From NCBI GenBank assembly GCA_016790815.1, contig JAEUOG010000065.1, positions 1-43,035 on the forward strand: a stretch of DNA of 43,035 bases. The letters are read 5' to 3'. The position numbers were made by a program, and so were the translations under genes. Shown here piece after piece: positions 27,151 to 32,718 of this stretch (its first letter is position 1; each line of letters starts with the position of its first letter). A model generated the notes under the pieces. That model worked only from the letters and a program-made list of their open reading frames with translations, had not been told where the DNA came from and ran no database searches. The stretch comes from Dechloromonas sp. (GTDB lineage: Bacteria; Pseudomonadota; Gammaproteobacteria; Burkholderiales; Rhodocyclaceae).

Positions 27151-27156
27151 TAAAAT
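27151..27156 (+). promoter_or_regulatory. -10 element of rep
   Basis: TAAAAT preceded by GAGT; the region 17 bases upstream (TATTCA at 27128-27133) is a weak -35 that overlaps the end of repeat copy 3. Predicted RNA start is near 27163, leaving a leader of about 50 bases. Confidence 0.35.
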
Positions 27157-27212
27157 CAAGGCAACCTATCCAGTGCGCCCCGCCTCGTCGGGGCGCCGTC
27201 ATTTGCAGAGTC

Positions 27213-29204
27213 ATGTCCGGCCTCAATCAACCGCAACGCCAAGCGATCCACTACCTCGACGGCCCCCTGCTGGTGCTGGCTGGTGCCGGCTCGGGCAAGA
27301 CGCGGGTGATCACGCAAAAAATCGCCTATCTGGTGCAGAGCTGCGGCTTCAATCCGCGGAATATCGCCGCCATCACCTTCACCAACAAGGCCGCGAAGGA
27401 AATGCAGGAGCGCATCGGCAAGCTGCTTTCCAAGCAACAGGCCGACGAGTTGCAGATTTCGACGTTTCATTCGCTCGGCGTGCGCATCCTGCGCGAAGAA
27501 GCCAGGGCGCTGGGCTACAAGCCGCGCTTCTCGATTTTCGATTCGGCCGATTGCGCCGGCATCATTGGCGATGCAGCCGGGACGGTCGACAAGGCGACGC
27601 TGCGTATCGTCCAGTCGACCATTTCCAACTGGAAAAACGGGTTGATCTCACCCGAGGCTGCGCGCCACCTCGCCATCGACGAACATCAAAAGCTCGCCGC
27701 CCACGCCTTCCTGTCCTACGAAGCGACGCTCAAGGCCTATCAGGCAGTCGATTTCGATGACCTCATCGGTCTGCCGGTCAAGCTGTTCAGCGAGCATCCG
27801 GAAATCGCCGACAAGTGGCAGAACCGCCTGCGCTACCTGCTGGTCGATGAATACCAGGACACCAACGCCTGCCAGTACCAGTTGCTCAAGCTGCTGACCG
27901 GCGTCCGCGCCCAGTTTACGGCGGTGGGCGACGACGACCAGGCGATCTACGGCTGGCGTGGCGCCGACATCGAGAATCTCAAGAAGCTGCCGACCGAGTT
28001 TCCCGCCTTGAAGGTCATCAAACTCGAGCAAAATTACCGGTCGACCGTAAGAATCCTCAAGGCCGCCAACAACGTCATCTCACACAACGAAAAGCTGTTC
28101 GACAAGAAGCTGTGGTCCGATCTCGGCCACGGCGAACAGATTTCCGTGACCGCCTGCCGTGACAACGACGCCGAGGCTGAAGGCGTGGTCATGAAACTGC
28201 AGGCGCACAAGTTTGAGCATCGCGCCAAGTTCAAGGATTACGCCATCCTGTACCGCTCTAACCACCAGGCCCGGATTTTCGAGGAGTATCTGCGCGACCA
28301 CCGTATCCCCTACCTGCTGTCGGGCGGAAAATCCTTTTTCGACAAGGCAGAAATCAAGGACATCACGGCCTACCTGCGTCTCCTCGCCAACGAAGACGAC
28401 GACCCGGCTTTCATCCGCGCCGCCACCACGCCCAAGCGCGGCATCGGCGCGGCAACGCTGCAGGTGCTCGGCATCTATGCCGGCGAGCGCCATGTCTCCC
28501 TGTTCCAGGCTGCCTTTGAAGAGGGCTTTGCGCACCGCGTCCAGCACCGTCAACTCGAACCTTTGCTCGAATTCTGCAACTTCATCAACCGTACCCAGTT
28601 CAGGGCCACGAAGGAGCCGGCGCATCAGGTTCTGCCTGATCTGCTCAAGGCCATCGACTACGAAACCTACCTCTACGACCACGAAGAGGAGCGCACGGCG
28701 CAGACGCGCTGGGCCAATGTCTGTGAATTCGCCAACTGGCTCAACAAGAAAGGAGAGCTCGACGACAAGACGCTGGTTGATCTGACCCAGAGCATTGCGC
28801 TCATCAACATGCTCGACAAGCAGAACGACGAAGATTATGACGCCGTGCAGTTATCCACCCTGCACGCGGCCAAGGGGCTGGAATACAAACATGTGTTCCT
28901 GGTCGGCGTCGAGGAAGGCATCCTGCCGCACCGCGAATCGGTCGATCCCGTCAAGCTCGAGGAAGAGCGACGCCTCATGTATGTTGGCATCACACGCGCT
29001 CAATACACGCTGAACATCTCCTACTGCGAACGTCGTAAACAGGCCCGCGAATTCGTTCCCTGCGAGCCGTCACGCTTCATCGACGAAATGGGCAAGGAAG
29101 ATGTGCGATTCTCCGGCGGCAAGCAGGATGCCCCGCCCAGCAAGGCTACCGGCAGTGCCCGCCTTGACGCCATGAAGGCCATGCTGGCTGGAAACAAGCG
29201 CTAA
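27213..29204 (+). CDS. rep: ATP-dependent DNA helicase Rep (UvrD/Rep family)
   Basis: A superfamily 1A 3'-5' helicase of 663 residues, the right size for Rep. Motifs: Q-motif LNQPQRQAIHY, Walker A GAGSGKTRVI (about residue 24), motif Ia ITFTNKAAKEMQERI, motif II LLVDEYQDTN, motif III AVGDDDQAIYGWRGAD, motif IV LEQNYRST, motif V STLHAAKGLEYKHVFLVGVEEGILPH, motif VI EEERRLMYVGITRAQ. The DDDQAIYGWRGA form of motif III and the length favour Rep over UvrD. Rep helps replication forks pass protein blocks. Confidence 0.94.
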   Translation: MSGLNQPQRQAIHYLDGPLLVLAGAGSGKTRVITQKIAYLVQSCGFNPRNIAAITFTNKAAKEMQERIGKLLSKQQADELQISTFHSLGVRILREEARALGYKPRFSIFDSADCAGIIGDAAGTVDKATLRIVQSTISNWKNGLISPEAARHLAIDEHQKLAAHAFLSYEATLKAYQAVDFDDLIGLPVKLFSEHPEIADKWQNRLRYLLVDEYQDTNACQYQLLKLLTGVRAQFTAVGDDDQAIYGWRGADIENLKKLPTEFPALKVIKLEQNYRSTVRILKAANNVISHNEKLFDKKLWSDLGHGEQISVTACRDNDAEAEGVVMKLQAHKFEHRAKFKDYAILYRSNHQARIFEEYLRDHRIPYLLSGGKSFFDKAEIKDITAYLRLLANEDDDPAFIRAATTPKRGIGAATLQVLGIYAGERHVSLFQAAFEEGFAHRVQHRQLEPLLEFCNFINRTQFRATKEPAHQVLPDLLKAIDYETYLYDHEEERTAQTRWANVCEFANWLNKKGELDDKTLVDLTQSIALINMLDKQNDEDYDAVQLSTLHAAKGLEYKHVFLVGVEEGILPHRESVDPVKLEEERRLMYVGITRAQYTLNISYCERRKQAREFVPCEPSRFIDEMGKEDVRFSGGKQDAPPSKATGSARLDAMKAMLAGNKR

Positions 29205-29230
29205 CCGCTTGGTGACACTACGTTACAACG

Positions 29231-29263
29231 GGTTACCCGGCTTATGACATCCGGGCTGCAACC
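29231..29263. repeat. Imperfect hairpin after rep
   Basis: GGTT-A-CCCGG (29231-29240) pairs with CCGGG-CTGC-AACC (29251-29263) around a 10-base loop. No T-tract follows, so it is not a clear Rho-independent terminator. The rest of 29205-29332 shows no convincing promoter. Confidence 0.3.
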
Positions 29264-29332
29264 AGTCGCGTTATTCGGCACAAGGCAGCGCAATCTTGCT
29301 ATGCCGATACAACAACACTGGAGAAACAAAAA

Positions 29333-29719
29333 ATGACCAAACAACTCGTCGCCATCATCCTCGCCACCGCTTTCGGTGTTGCCCACGCCGCTGACATGAA
29401 GCCGGCCGCTGCCGAAGTCAAGGCTGCAGCTGCCCCGGTTGCCGCGGCTGTCAAGGAAGCGCCGAAGGCAGTCGATGCAGTCAAGGCTCCGACCGCTGCC
29501 GTGAAAGCCGAAGCACCGAAGGTTGCCGAAGAAGCCAAGAGCCCTGACGCCAAGCCAGCCGCCGCCGCGCCAGAAGTGAAGCCGGAACAAGCCAAACCCG
29601 CTGCCAAGCCGGTCGCCAAGGCCAAGAAAACGAAGAAGGCTGCCAAGCCAGCCCCGGCCGCCGCAGCACCTGCTGCCGCCCCGGAAGCAGCCAAGGTTGC
29701 CGAAGCAGTCAAGAAGTAA
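29333..29719 (+). CDS. Exported Ala/Lys/Pro-rich low-complexity protein
   Basis: A 128-residue protein with a signal peptide (MTKQLVAIILATAFGVAHA, cut before ADMKP). The mature part is almost entirely Ala, Lys, Pro, Val and Glu, with repeats such as AAPVAAAVKEAPKA and AKPAAKPVAKAKKTKKAAKP. No Cys or Trp is seen in it. It resembles histone H1-like tails or TonB/SPOR linkers in composition, but carries no folded domain. Function unknown. It has a clear ribosome site (GGAGAAAC) and its own strong terminator, which supports a real, separately expressed gene. Confidence 0.8.
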   Translation: MTKQLVAIILATAFGVAHAADMKPAAAEVKAAAAPVAAAVKEAPKAVDAVKAPTAAVKAEAPKVAEEAKSPDAKPAAAAPEVKPEQAKPAAKPVAKAKKTKKAAKPAPAAAAPAAAPEAAKVAEAVKK

Positions 29720-29767
29720 GGATTTGTCAACGAGTCCGCTGCAACCCTCCAAAAATTGCGCTGACCG

Positions 29768-29792
29768 GGGCGCCCAAAAGGCGCCCTTTTTT
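29768..29792 (+). terminator. Rho-independent terminator of the Ala/Lys-rich gene
   Basis: GGGCGCC (29768-29774), loop CAAAA, GGCGCCC (29780-29786), then TTTTTT (29787-29792). A textbook plus-strand terminator 49 bases after the stop codon. Confidence 0.9.
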
Positions 29793-29800
29793 CGTTCACG

Positions 29801-29825
29801 AAAAAGGGAGGCCGCAGCCTCCCTT
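29801..29825 (-). terminator. Rho-independent terminator of the cytochrome c5 gene
   Basis: On the minus strand AAGGGAGGC pairs with GCCTCCCTT around a 4-base loop, followed by a T run (A-run at 29801-29805 on the plus strand). It lies 17 bases beyond the cytochrome stop, back-to-back with the plus-strand terminator. Confidence 0.85.
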
Positions 29826-29842
29826 GAATGGTGCAATGCGGC

Positions 29843-30286
29843 TTACTTGACCTTGCCCATCACGTATTCGACGACACTTTTGATTTCGTCGTCGGACAGC
29901 GTGGCGCCACCCTTGGCGGGCATCGCTCCCTTGCCGTTGGTGACGCTCTTGATCAGCGCATCCTTGCCACTGGCCAGACGCGGCCCCCAGGCAGCCTTGT
30001 CTTCGATCTTAGGAGCGCCGGCAGCGCCGGTGTTGTGGCAGGCGCCACAGACCGTGTTGTAAATTGTTGCGCCATCGCGCGGGCCGCTGGCAACGGGGGC
30101 TTCGGCCTTGGCCAGTTCAAACTTGGCAACGGGTTGAATGCGAATGTCTGCTTCGTCGCTAGCGTTGCTAGCATTCACGGTAGAGCTGCCTTTGTTGACG
30201 GTCAGCGCGTAAACGATAGCGATCAGAACGATGGCAACGATGATCGTTACCCACATGATGCTCTTGGAAGAATGTTGCTCGGCCAT
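29843..30286 (-). CDS. Membrane-anchored cytochrome c5-type protein
   Basis: A monohaem class I cytochrome c of 147 residues. An N-terminal helix (SIMWVTIIVAIVLIAIVYALTV) probably anchors it in the inner membrane with the haem domain in the periplasm. Haem attachment is CGACH in YNTVCGACHNTGAAGAP, and the Met ligand is in GKGAMPAKGG, typical of the CycB/c5 group. About 40 residues of linker separate anchor and haem domain. Electron-carrier partners cannot be told. The start at 30286 is preceded by a TATAAT promoter element; the frame extends upstream only through promoter sequence. Confidence 0.92.
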   Translation of the reverse strand: MAEQHSSKSIMWVTIIVAIVLIAIVYALTVNKGSSTVNASNASDEADIRIQPVAKFELAKAEAPVASGPRDGATIYNTVCGACHNTGAAGAPKIEDKAAWGPRLASGKDALIKSVTNGKGAMPAKGGATLSDDEIKSVVEYVMGKVK

Positions 30287-30319
30287 GCTCAAGACCCCAG
30301 TGCAATGTTTAAAACCACC

Positions 30320-30325
30320 ATTATA
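30320..30325 (-). promoter_or_regulatory. -10 element of the cytochrome c5 gene
   Basis: On the minus strand TATAAT is a perfect consensus -10. No good -35 lies at 16-18 bases, so an activator may be needed. RNA would start near 30313, 27 bases before the ATG. Confidence 0.5.
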
Positions 30326-30346
30326 ACGGCCTGACGCCGTGACTGA

Positions 30347-30476
30347 GCAAAAAAAACCCCGCCAGAGGCGGGGTTGAAATTCTCGAAAGGGGGAGTTCCG
30401 AGAGGAGGGGGTCAATGCACAACTACAGTGTAGGGGCCCTACCTCTCGATGTCTGTCGTGCTTTCGTAGCTCTCTG
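30347..30476 (-). ncRNA. Candidate C-rich small RNA, about 130 nt
   Basis: Minus strand. A candidate promoter (TTGACT at 30510-30505, 16 bases, CACATT at 30488-30483) would start RNA near 30476, and a very strong terminator ends it near 30349. There is no plausible ORF. TCTCG (30403-30399) and CGAGA (30385-30381) form a stem that presents a CCCCC loop. Just before it is CCCCCTCCTCTCGG, which contains an anti-Shine-Dalgarno-like CCTCC. CGAGAGG (30448-30442) can instead pair with CCTCTCG (30405-30399), giving two exclusive folds. This architecture is that of trans-acting sRNAs with C-rich loops. The -10 is weak, so the 5' end is uncertain. Confidence 0.45.
30349..30375 (-). terminator. Strong Rho-independent terminator of the candidate sRNA
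   Basis: On the minus strand AACCCCGCC, loop TCT, GGCGGGGTT, then a run of eight Ts (A-run 30349-30356 on the plus strand). It lies upstream of the cytochrome promoter, so it terminates a separate minus-strand transcript. Confidence 0.9.
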
Positions 30477-30522
30477 TAACTAAATGTGGCTGAGCCGCGC
30501 AGCCAGTCAAAAGAACGGGCGT

Positions 30523-30557
30523 AAAAAAGCACGGAAACGCCTTTCGGCGTGCCGTGC
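30523..30557 (-). terminator. Rho-independent terminator of the 60-residue gene
   Basis: On the minus strand GCACGG and CCGTGC form an outer stem and ACGCC/GGCGT an inner stem with a short loop, followed by TTTTTT (30528-30523). It is 27 bases beyond the stop at 30584 and separates that gene from the downstream candidate sRNA. Confidence 0.85.
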
Positions 30558-30583
30558 TGATGGCCACAGGCTGGGTCTGCGGG

Positions 30584-30766
30584 TTAGCTCTCGATGCGGG
30601 AGATCTCTACGGCGCTTTTTGGCACCTGATAGTCCGTTGCCAGTTGGTGCATGGCGATGTCTTCAATGGCTTCGCCATCGCTGACTACAAAGTGCCGGGC
30701 ACCTGCGAAGTCCTGAGGGATGCCGGCGCGGTCCTGGGTAATGCGGTAATGAATTTTGACGTTCAT
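30584..30766 (-). CDS. Unrecognised small protein, 60 residues
   Basis: A 60-residue soluble protein beginning MNVKIHYRITQDRAGIPQD and ending VPKSAVEISRIES. I do not recognise a family. The pattern suggests a small alpha/beta fold: strand at MNVKIHYRI, a central FVVSDGEAIEDIAMHQLA helix, and a final strand. It has a good promoter 36 bases upstream and its own terminator, so it is likely a genuine monocistronic gene. The frame continues upstream to 30850 but that part overlaps the promoter. Confidence 0.75.
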   Translation of the reverse strand: MNVKIHYRITQDRAGIPQDFAGARHFVVSDGEAIEDIAMHQLATDYQVPKSAVEISRIES

Positions 30767-30808
30767 GGCTGTTCTCGATTTATGGACAATTATGGTTACT
30801 GCGGCGCG

Positions 30809-30836
30809 AGTATAGCCATATTTTGCTGCGGTGCAA
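30809..30836 (-). promoter_or_regulatory. Promoter of the 60-residue gene
   Basis: On the minus strand TTGCAC (30836-30831), 16 bases, TATACT (30814-30809). Both boxes are close to consensus. RNA would start near 30802. Confidence 0.55.
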
Positions 30837-30885
30837 TATCGGTCTTCCACAGGTTTTTCGCGAATTTTGGGTGAGCTTGCCGTGC

Positions 30886-31482
30886 TCAGCTATTCGCGAG
30901 ATCGTCCAGCGTATTGAAATTACCGAAGGCTGGACCTTGGTCGGAAAAATCTACCTCGATGGCACCCATCTCGGCACACCATGCGGCTACCTTGCGGCTA
31001 CCGCTCGCGAGATAGGCTTCCAGTTCTCCATGCAGCGTGCGGCGGCACAGGCAGAAAACCGGGTGCAGGCGCTCGCCAGCCCGGGCGATCGCCATGTTTG
31101 CATTGGCGCGCTGCAGGGCGCCATGCATCCTGCTGGCCAGATCGAGTGGCAGTCTGGGTGAGTCACAGGGGGCGGTGAGCACGAGCGGGGTGCTGGCAGC
31201 GCTCAGGGCTGCGTGCAGGCCGGCCAGTGGTCCGGCAAAGCCGGGGATATGGTCGGCCAGCAATGGATATCCGAACGCCGCGTACTCAGTTTTGCTGCGA
31301 TTGGCGTTGATCAGCAGGTTGTCCACCTGGGGAGCCAGGCGGTTGGCAACGTGCCAGACCAGTGGTTTTCCAGCGTAGAGTTGTAATCCCTTGTCTACGC
31401 CACCCATGCGTGTTCCTAGTCCGCCTGCAAGGATGACGCCAGTAATCAGTTCGTGAACTTCGGGTGATGTCGGGGTGGGCAT
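30886..31482 (-). CDS. mobA: Molybdenum cofactor guanylyltransferase MobA
   Basis: Attaches GMP to molybdopterin to form the bis-MGD cofactor of DMSO-reductase-family enzymes such as nitrate or (per)chlorate reductases. The 198-residue protein has the nucleotide loop VILAGGLGTRMGGVDKGL, LVWHVANRL, LLINANRS, PLAGLHAAL and TAPCDSPRLP. These are the MobA motifs in normal order. It is divergent from the cinA-type gene with only 31 bases between start codons. No moe/moa genes are nearby. Confidence 0.94.
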   Translation of the reverse strand: MPTPTSPEVHELITGVILAGGLGTRMGGVDKGLQLYAGKPLVWHVANRLAPQVDNLLINANRSKTEYAAFGYPLLADHIPGFAGPLAGLHAALSAASTPLVLTAPCDSPRLPLDLASRMHGALQRANANMAIARAGERLHPVFCLCRRTLHGELEAYLASGSRKVAAWCAEMGAIEVDFSDQGPAFGNFNTLDDLANS

Positions 31483-31513
31483 TGGTTGTTGGTCACATGC
31501 TAGGATTGGGATT

Positions 31514-32014
31514 ATGTCTGAACTGGAAACGCTTGCCGAACGTCTTGGCCGCCTGCTGATCGAGCGGGGTGAGTGGCTGGCGGCTGCCGAGTCGTGTACG
31601 GGCGGCTGGCTTGCCCAGTCGGTGACGGCGATTGCCGGCAGCTCGACATGGTTCGACCGAGGGTTCGTTACTTATTCCAATGCTGCGAAGGTGGACATGC
31701 TTGGCGTTTCCGATAGTACGCTGGAGCGCCATGGCGCCGTTTCGGAATCCGTGGCACGGGCCATGGCTCAGGGTGTCCTGGATCACAGCCGGGCCGACTG
31801 GTCGGCGGCGATTACCGGCATAGCAGGGCCGAGCGGCGGATCGCCGGAAAAACCGGTGGGAACGGTTTGCTTCGCCTGGGCACGCAAGGAGGGCGGATGC
31901 GAGGCACAGACCTGTCATTTCAGCGGCGATCGGGCTTCAGTTCGTATGCAATCGGTGCGTTATGCGCTCAACGGCCTGATCGAACGCGTGGGATCGGCTG
32001 CCTATAGCGCTTGA
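31514..32014 (+). CDS. pncC: CinA C-terminal domain amidase (nicotinamide-nucleotide amidase type)
   Basis: A stand-alone CinA C-terminal domain of 166 residues, of the type that deamidates nicotinamide mononucleotide to nicotinate mononucleotide in NAD salvage. Motifs: AAESCTGGWLAQSVTAIAGSS with the catalytic Ser, FVTYSNAAKVDMLGV, AMAQGV, and AITGIAGPSGGSPEKPVGTVCFAW. The N-terminal MocF-like domain of full CinA is absent, as is usual in proteobacteria. The start at 31514 gives MSELETLAERLG; upstream in-frame codons fall in the mobA promoter region. An extended -10-like TGCTAGGAT lies at 31498-31506. Confidence 0.92.
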   Translation: MSELETLAERLGRLLIERGEWLAAAESCTGGWLAQSVTAIAGSSTWFDRGFVTYSNAAKVDMLGVSDSTLERHGAVSESVARAMAQGVLDHSRADWSAAITGIAGPSGGSPEKPVGTVCFAWARKEGGCEAQTCHFSGDRASVRMQSVRYALNGLIERVGSAAYSA

Positions 32015-32051
32015 GTGCCAAGCGTTTTTCCGGTTGTGCAGGGACATGGAG

Positions 32052-32140
32052 GGAGTTGCCTCGAATTGGCGATCCGGGGTTGAAGGCAAGATTGCCCTGT
32101 TCTCTGCTTGTCTCTTGCTTCAACAGGCTTCGAGGGCTCC
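32052..32140. repeat. Long imperfect hairpin between convergent genes
   Basis: Three nested arms: GGAG (32052-32055) with CTCC (32137-32140), CCTCGAA (32059-32065) with TTCGAGG (32129-32135), and GTTGAAGGCAAGA (32079-32091) with TCTTGCTTCAAC (32113-32124), the last with one bulged G. It starts about 38 bases after the pncC stop and ends 14 bases before repeat copy 4. No T-tract follows. Confidence 0.55.
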
Positions 32141-32153
32141 TGGAGCTCACCTT

Positions 32154-32184
32154 CCACGGTCAACCGGCAAATACGGCCAGATTT
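32154..32184 (+). repeat. Dispersed CGGTCAACCGG/GGCCAAAATT repeat, copy 4
   Basis: Reads CCACGGTCAACCGG, then CAAATAC, then GGCCAGATTT. There is no nearby left arm for block 1; instead the larger hairpin at 32052-32140 lies just upstream. The copy is 6 bases before the 3' end of the DUF302 gene (minus strand). Confidence 0.7.
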
Positions 32185-32190
32185 GTGCTC

Positions 32191-32631
32191 TTAATTTCCT
32201 GCTTCGGCAATGATTTCCCGGAGCAGTGGCGCGACGAGTGGTGCCGCAGCCCCGCTGGGTTGCCGATAGGATAGCCATGTGACGTTCTTTTCGCCCGGCA
32301 GGGTGTAGATCGAAATCGCGAAGGGGCAGAGTACGATGTTGTGCGGATCGAGTTCCATCATTTTTCGCGACAGACTGGCCGAGCAGAATTCGATGACTTC
32401 AGCCTGCCCGAATATCTGGCGCGTTGCCCCGAGATCGGCGCCGGTGCGATTCAGCATGTCAGCCATATGCGAGACGTAGTTGATCACCAGGCCGCGGTTT
32501 TCGATGGCCATGACAACGGCGTCGCGGGCATCAGCGAAGCTGCTGGCGATCTTTCTTTTGGCAATCCACTCTTCAGCCTGAGCGGAAGTGGCAGCAAGTG
32601 CGAAGCAGAGCAGAACGGTAGACCGGCGCAT
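32191..32631 (-). CDS. Exported DUF302 family protein
   Basis: A 146-residue protein with a signal peptide (MRRSTVLLCFALAATSAQA, cut before EEWIA). The mature domain matches DUF302: FADARDAVVMAIENRGLVINYVSHM, then AEVIEFCSASLSRKMMELDPHNIVLCPFAISIY and LSYRQPSG. DUF302 proteins are periplasmic and often lie near sulfur or respiratory genes, but their function is not defined. Here it is bracketed by direct copies 4 and 5 of the dispersed repeat, and is transcribed alone, 87 bases beyond the helicase stop. Confidence 0.88.
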   Translation of the reverse strand: MRRSTVLLCFALAATSAQAEEWIAKRKIASSFADARDAVVMAIENRGLVINYVSHMADMLNRTGADLGATRQIFGQAEVIEFCSASLSRKMMELDPHNIVLCPFAISIYTLPGEKNVTWLSYRQPSGAAAPLVAPLLREIIAEAGN

Positions 32632-32685
32632 GGGGATTTCTGTATTAGCAATATCTGATTGGGTTATTGTATGCGATGTCCGTCA

Positions 32686-32717
32686 CCTGCGGTCGACGCG
32701 GAAAAAAGGCCAATAAA
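32686..32717 (+). repeat. Dispersed CGGTCAACCGG/GGCCAAAATT repeat, copy 5 (divergent)
   Basis: Reads CCTGCGGTCGACGCGG, then AAAAAA, then GGCCAATAAA. Block 1 differs at two positions and block 2 at two. It ends one base before the stop codon of the SNF2 helicase, which is on the minus strand. Confidence 0.55.
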
Positions 32718-32718
32718 C

